A DNA stretch of 64,000 nt from Escherichia coli DSM 30083 = JCM 1649 = ATCC 11775 (GTDB taxonomy: Bacteria; Pseudomonadota; Gammaproteobacteria; Enterobacterales; Enterobacteriaceae), in assembly GCF_003697165.2 (NCBI RefSeq), contig NZ_CP033092.2, positions 2,790,001-2,854,000 on the forward strand, read 5' to 3'. The notes below the pieces were generated by a model that had not been told where the DNA came from, made no database searches, and saw only the letters and a program-made list of their open reading frames with translations. The translations under genes were made by a program, and so were the position numbers. Position 1 is the first letter of the stretch. The number at the start of each line of letters is the position of its first letter. Below are positions 9,101-19,408 of this stretch, in pieces.

Positions 9101-9951
9101 TTTTCCTTTCTCAGGCACAAATCGATGCGTTACTTCTGGAAGATATCCAGGGCGGTGACCTGACCACGCGAGCATTAAATATTGGACACCAGCATGGCTA
9201 TATAGAGTTTTTTCTCCGTCAGGGCGGCTGCGTCAGCGGAATTTCTGTCGCGTGTAAGATGTTAACTACGCTGGGATTAACTATTGATGACGCGGTCAGC
9301 GACGGTTCACAAGCGAACGCGGGTCAGCGGCTAATCCGTGCGCAAGGTAATGCCGCAGCACTTCATCAGGGATGGAAGGCAGTCCAGAATGTGCTGGAGT
9401 GGAGTTGCGGTGTTTCTGATTATCTCGCTCAAATGCTGGCGTTACTTCGTGAACGTTACCCTGATGGCAATATCGCCTGCACCCGAAAAGCAATTCCGGG
9501 CACCCGCTTACTGGCCTCGCAGGCAATTCTGGCTGCCGGAGGACTGATTCATCGTGCCGGATGTGCGGAAACCATATTATTGTTTGCCAACCACCGCCAT
9601 TTTCTTCATGACAATCAGGACTGGTCAGGCGCAATCAATCAGTTACGTCGCCACGCACCCGAGAAGAAAATAGTTGTTGAAGCCGACACGCCGAAAGAGG
9701 CAATCGCCGCGTTACGCGCGCAACCAGACGTACTTCAGCTCGACAAATTTAGTCCGCAACAGGCAACTGAAATTGCGCAAATAGCACCGTCGCTGGCTCC
9801 CCACTGCACGCTGGCTCTGACCGGCGGAATTAATCTGACAACACTCAAAAATTACCTCGACTGCGGCATTCGCCTTTTTATTACCTCCGCGCCTTATTAC
9901 GCGGCACCTGCTGACATTAAAGTCAGTCTGCAACCCGCAGCCTCTATTTAA
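9097..9951 (+). CDS. modD: ModD: quinolinate phosphoribosyltransferase-like protein linked to molybdenum transport
   Basis: The 284-residue protein belongs to the NadC/ModD superfamily. It has an N-terminal DLTTRAL region like the quinolinate phosphoribosyltransferase start (GGDLTTRAL), TRKAIPGTRLLASQAILAAG in the centre, and a barrel C-terminus with LQLDKFSP and LALTGGINL. NadC usually has a KDNH motif where this protein reads LLFANHRHF, so it is a ModD-type paralogue rather than NAD biosynthesis. ModD was first seen in Rhodobacter modABCD operons; its reaction is still unknown as far as I know. The start overlaps the methyltransferase stop by 4 bases. Confidence 0.8.
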   Translation: MIFLSQAQIDALLLEDIQGGDLTTRALNIGHQHGYIEFFLRQGGCVSGISVACKMLTTLGLTIDDAVSDGSQANAGQRLIRAQGNAAALHQGWKAVQNVLEWSCGVSDYLAQMLALLRERYPDGNIACTRKAIPGTRLLASQAILAAGGLIHRAGCAETILLFANHRHFLHDNQDWSGAINQLRRHAPEKKIVVEADTPKEAIAALRAQPDVLQLDKFSPQQATEIAQIAPSLAPHCTLALTGGINLTTLKNYLDCGIRLFITSAPYYAAPADIKVSLQPAASI

Positions 9952-9976
9952 TTCTTTGTTAAACGGAATTTATTCT

Positions 9977-11947
9977 ATGAGACTCAAAAAACGTTATCTC
10001 TGCACAGTATTAACACTTGCCTTTACCCAGCAGGCCGTAGCGGCTCAGGAGAGCGACACGCTGACCGTATGGTCCAGTCCGGTATCATCAACGACGACCA
10101 CCGTTCTCGATCAACCCACCATGAAGGCCCTGGATAAACAGAATGTCGCTCAGGCATTAAGTGTCGTCCCCGGCGTGGTGCTGCAAAAGTCAGGTAGCCG
10201 CAACGAAGAACAGGTCAAAGTTCGTGGCTTTGATAGTCGTCAGGTGCCGGTCTATTTCGACGGTGTGCCCATTTATGTTCCCTATGACGGCAACCTCGAT
10301 CTGGCGCGGATTCTGACCAACAATTTGGGGGCAGTTGAAGTTTCCAAAGGGTATTCGTCGCTGCTTCAGGGGCCTAATCAGATGGGCGGAGCCATTAATA
10401 TCACCACCCAGAAGCCGACTAAACCGCTGGAAGCCAGTCTGGGATATCGTCAGGGATGGAGCCGTAGCCAGGACAATGCCTACGATATGCATGCTTCATT
10501 TGCCGCCAGCAGCGATCTGGGGTATTTGCAAGTCAGCGGTAGCCAGCTAAAGCAGGATTTTCTCGGCCTGCCGCATGGTGTAAATAATGATATTGCAGGC
10601 AAACACGGCAAGATGATTAATTCATCGGCTGATGATAAACGCGGCATTGTGAAGCTCGGTTTTACACCACGCGAAAACGATGAATACACATTGACTTACA
10701 TTAAGCAGGATGGTGAAAAAGATAACCCGCCATACAGTGGAAATAGTGGTCAGAAATCACGCTACTGGCAGTGGCCAGAGTATGACAAAGAAAGTTTTTA
10801 TTATCAGGGAACGACCCAACTAAACGATCGTTTTACCCTGAAAAGTCGGCTGTATCGCGACACCTTTGAAAATACGCTAATGATGTACAACTCGCTGGCT
10901 GATTTGAAAAATAAAAAAGGCAGCTACAGCCATTATTCCGATTACAGCGACGGTGCCGGGTTACAACTGGCAGCCGATGTGCGTGAAAACGATCTGCTGT
11001 CGTTTGCCGTTAACTGGAAAGATGACGTACACCGGGAAAAAGGTGCGCCGCACGCCGCTTACGATCGCTATGAAGATCGTACCTGGTCGCTCGCCAGTGA
11101 ATATCAATGGGCTGCTGCCGATAATGTCGATGTCGTGGCTGGAATCAGCTATGACTGGCGCGATAGCGTAGAAGCGAAAAAACATGAGAAAGATGGCAGT
11201 ATCACCCATTATGACGACAACAATCAGTCAGCTTTTAACTGGCAGGTGATGGGGAAATACCACTTTGCCAATGAAGACACGCTGGCGCTTTCGTACTATG
11301 ACCGCACACGCTTTCCGACGCTGAAAGAACGCTATACCACGTCCAAACCTGCGTATAACCAGATAGCGATTGTTAACCCGCAGCTCAAGCCGGAACGCGC
11401 GCGCGGGGTGGATTTAACCTGGAATGGTGCCTTCACGCACGACTGGGGATTTGAGGTCAGCGTTTACTATAACCGGGTGAGTGATGCCATCCTCTCGCAC
11501 AATATCGATGCCGATACCATTCAAAATCAGAACAGCGGCACGGTGGATTACAGCGGTCTGGATGCCGGTATTAAGGGGAAAATCAGCAATATACTGGATG
11601 TAGGATTGAGCTACGCCCTGATCCACGCTGATGCCAAACGTAAAGACATCGGCAAGATAACCGATCTGCCAACGCAGACAATGACCGCATGGATGACTCT
11701 CAAACCGTGGGAGCCGTTAAGCGTAACGCTGTCGGAAGAGGCGCGTTCCTCCAGCTACAGCAACAGTGACGGTTCACAAAAAGCCGCCGGTTTTGCGGTG
11801 ACCCACATTCGAGCCGATTACACCTTAGGTCATGGCTTCAGCGTTAATGCGTCGGTCAATAACCTGTTTGATACCAAATATGCCTACAGTGAAGGGTTTA
11901 TTGAAGAAGGTCGCAATTTCTGGGCTGGTATCGAGTATACGTTCTGA
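9977..11947 (+). CDS. TonB-dependent outer-membrane receptor
   Basis: This is a 656-residue ligand-gated outer-membrane barrel. From the ATG at 9977 it has a signal peptide (MRLKKRYLC...AVAA), a TonB-box-like DTLTVWSS, a plug domain with VPGVVLQKSG, VKVRGFDSRQVPVYFDGVP and MGGAINITTQKP, and a barrel. It ends in the aromatic-terminal strand ...GIEYTF, needed for outer-membrane insertion. A TTG at 9956 is a weaker start. It lies 25 bases after modD, so it is probably the last gene of the operon and delivers the ligand to the FecB-like protein. The nearest named relatives cannot be settled by eye; cobalamin/siderophore-type receptors are alternatives. Confidence 0.88.
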   Translation: MRLKKRYLCTVLTLAFTQQAVAAQESDTLTVWSSPVSSTTTTVLDQPTMKALDKQNVAQALSVVPGVVLQKSGSRNEEQVKVRGFDSRQVPVYFDGVPIYVPYDGNLDLARILTNNLGAVEVSKGYSSLLQGPNQMGGAINITTQKPTKPLEASLGYRQGWSRSQDNAYDMHASFAASSDLGYLQVSGSQLKQDFLGLPHGVNNDIAGKHGKMINSSADDKRGIVKLGFTPRENDEYTLTYIKQDGEKDNPPYSGNSGQKSRYWQWPEYDKESFYYQGTTQLNDRFTLKSRLYRDTFENTLMMYNSLADLKNKKGSYSHYSDYSDGAGLQLAADVRENDLLSFAVNWKDDVHREKGAPHAAYDRYEDRTWSLASEYQWAAADNVDVVAGISYDWRDSVEAKKHEKDGSITHYDDNNQSAFNWQVMGKYHFANEDTLALSYYDRTRFPTLKERYTTSKPAYNQIAIVNPQLKPERARGVDLTWNGAFTHDWGFEVSVYYNRVSDAILSHNIDADTIQNQNSGTVDYSGLDAGIKGKISNILDVGLSYALIHADAKRKDIGKITDLPTQTMTAWMTLKPWEPLSVTLSEEARSSSYSNSDGSQKAAGFAVTHIRADYTLGHGFSVNASVNNLFDTKYAYSEGFIEEGRNFWAGIEYTF

Positions 11948-11954
11948 TGTGAAA

Positions 11955-11984
11955 GCGGATAGCGGCATCTGTATCGCTATCCGC
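11955..11984. terminator. Possible bidirectional terminator between the receptor gene and ymgE
   Basis: GCGGATAGCG (11955-11964) and CGCTATCCGC (11975-11984) form a perfect 10-bp stem between two convergent genes. The flanking T-tracts are short, so this may be a weak terminator for either strand. Confidence 0.5.
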
Positions 11985-11996
11985 CTTATGAAAATC

Positions 11997-12251
11997 TTAT
12001 TCTCTTCGCAGGAGGCGGAATACGCCCAGCACCAGGATAGCGCCCACCACCGCCACCAGGAAGCTGTGCAAATTAAAACCGCTGATGGAGCCGCCAATGC
12101 CAAACATGGTCGCCAGCCAGCCGCCGACCACCGCACCGACTATCCCAAGAATACAGGTCAGGAAAAATCCACCACCATCACGTCCCGGCATGATTAGCTT
12201 GGCGATTATGCCGGCTATCAGGCCAAAAATAATCCAGGCAATAATTCCCAT
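11997..12251 (-). CDS. ymgE: Small GlsB/YeaQ/YmgE-family membrane protein
   Basis: This 84-residue integral membrane protein is of the transglycosylase-associated (Tag) family. It has three hydrophobic segments, with conserved GIIAKLIMPGRDGGG between the first two and FRLLRRE at the end. The start at 12251 gives MGIIAWIIF, the K-12 N-terminus; the longer frame to 12284 adds 11 residues not seen in K-12. The molecular function is unknown, and relatives are stress-induced. It is monocistronic and convergent with the TonB receptor gene. Confidence 0.92.
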   Translation of the reverse strand: MGIIAWIIFGLIAGIIAKLIMPGRDGGGFFLTCILGIVGAVVGGWLATMFGIGGSISGFNLHSFLVAVVGAILVLGVFRLLRRE

Positions 12252-12389
12252 GTTCAGGCCCTCGTTTCGATGAATCGGACGCAAGAAATGCTTACGTCAA
12301 CGCTCTAAGTATAGGCAAGGGCGGAATCGATGCTGGGCGTATGTCGGCTGATTTAAGAACAACATGTAAAAAATATTCGCGCATTTGTA

Positions 12390-12416
12390 TTAAGTTTTGT
12401 TAACTGTGACCGATAA
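12390..12416 (+). promoter_or_regulatory. FliA (sigma-28) promoter for ycgR
   Basis: TTAAGTTT at 12390-12397 and ACCGATAA at 12409-12416 are separated by 11 bases. Each matches 7 of 8 positions of the flagellar class 3 consensus TAAAGTTT-N11-GCCGATAA. The position, 36 bases before the ycgR start, fits the known FlhDC/FliA control of ycgR. Confidence 0.85.
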
Positions 12417-12451
12417 ACCAAAGACAGTTTGTCAGTCAGGAGTTTTTCCGC

Positions 12452-13186
12452 GTGAGTCATTACCATGAGCAGTTCCTGAAACAAAATCTGTTAGCCGTCC
12501 TGGGCGTGTTACGCGATTTGCACAAAGCCGCAATTCCTTTGCGTATCAGTTGGAATGGCGGGCAGCTGATCAGCAAAATACTGGTAATAACCCCGGATAA
12601 ACTGGTGCTGGATTTCGGCAGTCAGGCCGAAGATAACAACGCTGTGTTAAAGGCGCAGCATATTACCATTACCGCCGAAACCCAGGGCGCGAAAGTCGAG
12701 TTTACTGTTGAACAACTACAGCAGAGTGAATACTTGCAGCTTCCGGCATTTATTACCGTACCGCCTCCCACCTTGTGGTTTGTACAACGACGCCGATATT
12801 TCCGCATCTCCGCCCCACTCCATCCGCCTTATTTTTGCCAGACCAAACTGGCGGATAACAGTACGTTACGTTTCCGCCTGCATGATTTGTCGTTAGGCGG
12901 CATGGGCGCATTACTGGAAACAGCAAAGCCTGCCGAATTACACGAAGGCATGCGCTTCGCTCAGATTGAAGTCAACATGGGGCAATGGGGTGTTTTTCAC
13001 TTTGACGCCCAGTTAATCTCCATCAGCGAGCGCAAAGTGATTGATGGCAAAAATGAAACCATCACCACTCCCCGTCTGAGCTTCCGTTTTCTTAACGTCA
13101 GCCCGACGGTGGAGCGGCAATTACAGCGGATTATTTTCTCTCTCGAGCGAGAAGCCCGGGAGAAAGCGGACAAAGTGCGCGACTGA
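12452..13186 (+). CDS. ycgR: Cyclic-di-GMP-binding flagellar brake protein YcgR
   Basis: YcgR binds c-di-GMP and acts on the flagellar motor to slow swimming. The 244 residues comprise an N-terminal YcgR domain and a C-terminal PilZ domain. The PilZ RxxxR motif is in RRRYFRISAP near residue 115, with the DxSxxG part in HDLSLGGMGA. The start is GTG at 12452 after TCAGGAG. The motility sigma-factor promoter upstream places it in the flagellar regulon. emtA is convergent and ends 1 base after it. Confidence 0.96.
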   Translation: MSHYHEQFLKQNLLAVLGVLRDLHKAAIPLRISWNGGQLISKILVITPDKLVLDFGSQAEDNNAVLKAQHITITAETQGAKVEFTVEQLQQSEYLQLPAFITVPPPTLWFVQRRRYFRISAPLHPPYFCQTKLADNSTLRFRLHDLSLGGMGALLETAKPAELHEGMRFAQIEVNMGQWGVFHFDAQLISISERKVIDGKNETITTPRLSFRFLNVSPTVERQLQRIIFSLEREAREKADKVRD

Positions 13187-13187
13187 T

Positions 13188-13799
<612 letters not shown>

Positions 13800-13898
13800 T
13801 TCTTCTATCCTTATAGCCTGGAATCGCCGTTGAGGTGACAACGGCACACCTAAGCGGCATGATATACATTTCGTTTCTGTTGTCAGCAAGGAATTGCC

Positions 13899-14813
13899 AT
13901 GTCTCTGTTTCACTTAATTGCCCCATCGGGTTACTGCATTAAACAGCACGCCGCGCTGCGTGGTATCCAGCGCCTTACCGACGCGGGGCATCAGGTCAAT
14001 AACGTCGAGGTTATTGCCCGTCGTTGTGAGCGTTTTGCGGGTACGGAAACGGAGCGTCTGGAAGATCTCAATTCTCTTGCCAGACTGACTACCCCCAACA
14101 CCATCGTGCTGTCTGTACGCGGCGGTTACGGTGCCAGTCGTTTACTGGCAGATATTGACTGGCAGGCACTGGTGGCTCGCCAACAACATGACCCGTTACT
14201 CATTTGCGGACATAGCGATTTTACCGCCATTCAGTGCGGTCTTCTGGCGCAAGGCAATGTCATCACCTTTAGCGGCCCCATGCTGGTAGCAAACTTTGGC
14301 GCGGATGAACTAAATGCCTTTACCGAGCACCACTTCTGGCTGGCGTTACGCAATAAAACGTTCACCATTGAATGGCAAGGGGAAGGCCCGACATGTCAGA
14401 CCGAAGGCACGCTGTGGGGAGGCAATCTTGCGATGCTGATTTCACTGATTGGTACACCGTGGATGCCAAAAATTGAGAACGGTATTCTGGTGCTGGAAGA
14501 TATTAACGAGCACCCTTTCCGCGTCGAACGTATGCTGTTGCAGCTCTATCATGCTGGAATTTTGCCACGTCAGAAGGCGATTATTCTCGGTAGCTTTAGC
14601 GGCAGCACGCCTAATGATTATGACGCAGGTTACAACCTGGAGTCAGTGTACGCGTTTTTGCGTTCCCGCCTGTCGATTCCACTCATTACCGGCCTCGATT
14701 TTGGTCATGAACAACGCACGGTTACGCTGCCGTTGGGCGCACATGCCATTCTGAATAACACCCAGGAAGGCACTCAGTTGACGATTAGCGGTCATCCTGT
14801 TCTTAAAATGTAA
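13899..14813 (+). CDS. ldcA: Murein tetrapeptide L,D-carboxypeptidase LdcA
   Basis: LdcA removes the terminal D-Ala from recycled murein tetrapeptides in the cytoplasm. The loss of this enzyme is known to cause lysis in stationary phase. The 304-residue protein shows the S66 family Ser-Glu-His catalytic set: Ser106 in ICGHSDF, Glu200 in LVLEDINEHP, and His270 in LDFGHEQR, all placed by codon count. Conserved VRGGYGASRLL precedes the nucleophile. The gene stands alone and is divergent from emtA. Confidence 0.97.
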   Translation: MSLFHLIAPSGYCIKQHAALRGIQRLTDAGHQVNNVEVIARRCERFAGTETERLEDLNSLARLTTPNTIVLSVRGGYGASRLLADIDWQALVARQQHDPLLICGHSDFTAIQCGLLAQGNVITFSGPMLVANFGADELNAFTEHHFWLALRNKTFTIEWQGEGPTCQTEGTLWGGNLAMLISLIGTPWMPKIENGILVLEDINEHPFRVERMLLQLYHAGILPRQKAIILGSFSGSTPNDYDAGYNLESVYAFLRSRLSIPLITGLDFGHEQRTVTLPLGAHAILNNTQEGTQLTISGHPVLKM

Positions 14814-14840
14814 AAAAATCACGCTTCAGGGCTAAGTAAA

Positions 14841-14888
14841 ACGCTGTCTCTGCCGCTAATATGGTAGGGTTTATATAAGAGACAGCGT
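14841..14888. repeat. 11-bp perfect inverted repeat in the cvrA leader
   Basis: ACGCTGTCTCT (14841-14851) and AGAGACAGCGT (14878-14888) are exact inverse copies separated by 26 bases that include AT-rich, -10-like sequence. The right arm ends 20 bases before the cvrA start. It could be a regulator-binding dyad around the promoter or a long-loop leader hairpin; no known site is recognised. Confidence 0.6.
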
Positions 14889-14907
14889 AATCAGGAGTAA
14901 CCGACCG

Positions 14908-16644
<1,737 letters not shown>

Positions 16645-16700
16645 GTTTAATGTGTTTTGTAACGCTGGATACGACGCTGGTCGCATCCAGCGATAACAAG

Positions 16701-17771
16701 TTACACCGTCACAACCGGGACGCGTAACGCCAGCGCGCACATCAACTCATAGCCTACCGTTCCGGCAGCGGCGGCGACATCATCAATTTTGATCTCCTTG
16801 CCCCACAGCTCAACTGGCGTACCAATACCCGCTTGCGGGCAAGGCGTTAAATCGACCGCCAGCATATCCATCGAGACTGTCCCCACCGTCATGGTGCGAA
16901 CGCCGTCCACTAAAACAGGGGTACCGGTAGGCGCGTGGCGCGGATAACCGTCGGCGTATCCTGCGGCGACAATGCCGATTCGCTGTTCATCGCGCGCAGT
17001 ATAGCGACCGCCGTAGCCCACACGCTCGCCCGCTTTTAGCGTCTGGACACCAATAATCTCACTGCTTAGCGTCATCACCGGACGTAATCCGGTATTGGCG
17101 ATATCACGCCACTGACCGGACGGCGAAGCGCCATACAAAATAATGCCAGGCCGAACCCAGTCAAAATGCGCTTCCGGGTGCCACAGAGTCGCCGCCGAAT
17201 TGGACAACGAACGCCGACACTCCAGCCCTTCCGCCGCCTGCTCAATACGCGCCATCGCGCCGGAAATTCCATCAGGATGTTCCGCTTCGGCAAAATGTGA
17301 CATCAGGGTCATTTCGCCAACATTCGCCATCGCCCGCAACTGCTGCCAGACGGTAAGCACGCGATCGGGCTGGAAGCCCAACCGATTCATTCCACTGTTC
17401 ACTTTAAGATAAATATCCAACGGTGCTTTTAGCCGCGCATTTTGCAGTGCTTTGAGCTGCCAGTTGCTGTGTACGCAGGTGGTCAGGCGGTGCTGGTCAT
17501 AAATCTCCAGATCCTGAGCATGGAAAAATCCTTCCAGCATCAGGATCGGTCCTTTCCAGCCGCGCTCACGTAACGTTATTGCCTCTTCCAGGTTAAGCAA
17601 TGCAAAGCCATCGGTAGCCCCGATCGCGCTCCAGATACGCTCAATACCGTGCCCGTAAGCGTTCGCTTTTACCACCGACCAGACGCGCGCGCGCGGCGCG
17701 GCCTGGCGGACAATGGACAGATTCTGTTTTAATGCCTGCAGATCGAGGCTGGCCTGTATCGGACGGGTCAT
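16701..17771 (-). CDS. dadX: Catabolic alanine racemase DadX
   Basis: DadX is a PLP enzyme that converts L-alanine to D-alanine so that DadA can oxidise it. The 356-residue protein carries the PLP lysine at residue 35 in VVKANAYGHG. The second-subunit tyrosine region is in VGYGGRYTA, and the conserved GTVSMDMLAVDL follows. It lies 9 bases downstream of dadA and forms the dadAX operon, which is known to be induced by alanine and controlled by Lrp and CRP. The biosynthetic paralogue Alr is elsewhere. Confidence 0.97.
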   Translation of the reverse strand: MTRPIQASLDLQALKQNLSIVRQAAPRARVWSVVKANAYGHGIERIWSAIGATDGFALLNLEEAITLRERGWKGPILMLEGFFHAQDLEIYDQHRLTTCVHSNWQLKALQNARLKAPLDIYLKVNSGMNRLGFQPDRVLTVWQQLRAMANVGEMTLMSHFAEAEHPDGISGAMARIEQAAEGLECRRSLSNSAATLWHPEAHFDWVRPGIILYGASPSGQWRDIANTGLRPVMTLSSEIIGVQTLKAGERVGYGGRYTARDEQRIGIVAAGYADGYPRHAPTGTPVLVDGVRTMTVGTVSMDMLAVDLTPCPQAGIGTPVELWGKEIKIDDVAAAAGTVGYELMCALALRVPVVTV

Positions 17772-17780
17772 CTCGTTTCC

Positions 17781-19079
17781 TTAGCTGTGTGCGCCATGTA
17801 AATGGCCCGGGCGTAATGGCGTAAATCCACGGCTGTAGCGCGCTACGCTTAGATCTTCATACGGGATCGCTGGCGTGCGCCCCGAGAGCAGATCGCTTAA
17901 CAACTGACCGGAACCGCAAGCCATCGTCCAGCCGAGCGTGCCGTGACCGGTATTCAGCCACAGATTTTTAAAGCGTGTACGCCCGACAACCGGCGTGCCG
18001 TCTGGCGTCATCGGGCGCAGGCCAGTCCAGAAAGTCGCCTGCTCAACATGACCGCCGCGTGGATAGAGATCGCGAACCACCATCTCCAGCGTTTCACGAC
18101 GCGGTTGCAACAGCTCGGTGTTAAAGCCAACAATTTCCGCCATTCCGCCAACACGAATGCGGTTATCGAAACGGGTAATGGCGATTTTGTAGGTTTCATC
18201 AAGGATAGTAGACACCGGCGCACCATCTTCCTGCGCAATCGGAATAGTCAGCGAGTAGCCTTTCAGCGGATACACCGGAATATCAACAATGCCTTTGAGC
18301 ATCGCCGTCGAGTAAGAACCAAACGCCATCACATACGCATCGGCCTTAATCACTTCATCACCACACTTCACGCCGTAGATTTGCTCGCCGTCGCAAAGCA
18401 GTTGGTCAACGGGCGTATTAAAGCGGAATTTAACCCCCGCCTGCTCCGCCATCCGCGCCAGATTCTGGGTAAACAGCTGGCAGTCTCCGGTTTCATCATT
18501 GGGCAGTTGCAGGCCGCCCGTCAGTTTGTGCGCCACTTCTGCCAGCGCGGGCTCCACTTCCGCCAGGCGGCTGGATTCCAGCAGCTGATACGGTACGCCG
18601 GCATCTTCCAGCACGGCGATATCGCGGGTCGCGTTTTCATACTGTTGTTCGGTACGGAACAGTTGCAGCGTCCCACCCTGACGCCCTTCATACTGAATAT
18701 TGGTTTCGGCGCGCAATGCTTTCAGGCAATCACGGCTGTATTCCGCCAGACGCACCATCCGCCCTTTGTTTTCCATATAGTGGCTGGTGTCGCAGTTACG
18801 TAACATTTGCCACATCCATTTCAACTGGAACTGCGTACCGTCGAGACGAACCGCCAGCGGCGCATGGCGCTGGAACATCCATTTAATCGCTTTTAAAGGC
18901 ACACCTGGTGCCGCCCACGGTGCAGCATATCCGGGGGAGATTTGCCCTGCATTCGCGGCACTGGTTTCCAGGGCGGCCCCCGGCTCCCGATCAATGACGG
19001 TGACCTCATGTCCTGCCTGATTTAAGTACCAGGCGCTGGCAACGCCTACCACACCACTTCCCAGTATGACAACTCGCAT
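17781..19079 (-). CDS. dadA: D-amino acid dehydrogenase DadA
   Basis: DadA is an FAD-dependent, membrane-associated dehydrogenase that oxidises D-alanine and other D-amino acids to keto acids and ammonia, feeding electrons to the respiratory chain. The 432-residue protein has a dinucleotide-binding N-terminus, VVILGSGVVGVASAWYL, with the acidic residue of VIDRE ending the second strand. The C-terminal LNTGHGTLGWTMACGSG also contacts FAD. The start at 19079 gives MRVVILG; a start two codons earlier is possible. First gene of dadAX. Confidence 0.97.
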   Translation of the reverse strand: MRVVILGSGVVGVASAWYLNQAGHEVTVIDREPGAALETSAANAGQISPGYAAPWAAPGVPLKAIKWMFQRHAPLAVRLDGTQFQLKWMWQMLRNCDTSHYMENKGRMVRLAEYSRDCLKALRAETNIQYEGRQGGTLQLFRTEQQYENATRDIAVLEDAGVPYQLLESSRLAEVEPALAEVAHKLTGGLQLPNDETGDCQLFTQNLARMAEQAGVKFRFNTPVDQLLCDGEQIYGVKCGDEVIKADAYVMAFGSYSTAMLKGIVDIPVYPLKGYSLTIPIAQEDGAPVSTILDETYKIAITRFDNRIRVGGMAEIVGFNTELLQPRRETLEMVVRDLYPRGGHVEQATFWTGLRPMTPDGTPVVGRTRFKNLWLNTGHGTLGWTMACGSGQLLSDLLSGRTPAIPYEDLSVARYSRGFTPLRPGHLHGAHS

Positions 19080-19408
19080 AGCCACTCCGATAACGGTAGA
19101 TACAGTAAAAGAACAATAATCTAATTACATCTTGATAACTCAGTTGAAAATATTATTCAACATACAGCTTTTTTATGGTGAGCTGGCTCACATCTCCCTG
19201 ACTCTGCGGCAATATGGCGTCTTTAGTATCTCCTGCTGAACGCCCTTTTTATCCAGCATAAAATTCCGTTCAGAAGCGGATTAGTGGCACTCTGATAATA
19301 AGAAATCGCAAAGAAAAAAATTCTCCGGCGACGCGGTTTTTAACAGGTGTTCTATGCTTGAAATGAGGTGCTCCACACAGAGAGCGCCGACAACAATGAG
19401 GTGCGCGT
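19080..19408. other. dadA-ycgB divergent intergenic region
   Basis: No gene is seen. The 329 bases separate the divergent dadAX and ycgB units and must hold both promoters. dadAX is known to have CRP and Lrp sites, and ycgB is known as an RpoS-dependent gene. I see AT-rich blocks, for example around 19130-19160, but no site I can name with confidence. Confidence 0.4.

Noticed and set aside
17943..18803. 286-codon plus-strand frame opposite dadA
   Set aside because: It is the antisense shadow of the well-identified dadA gene and lacks any family features.
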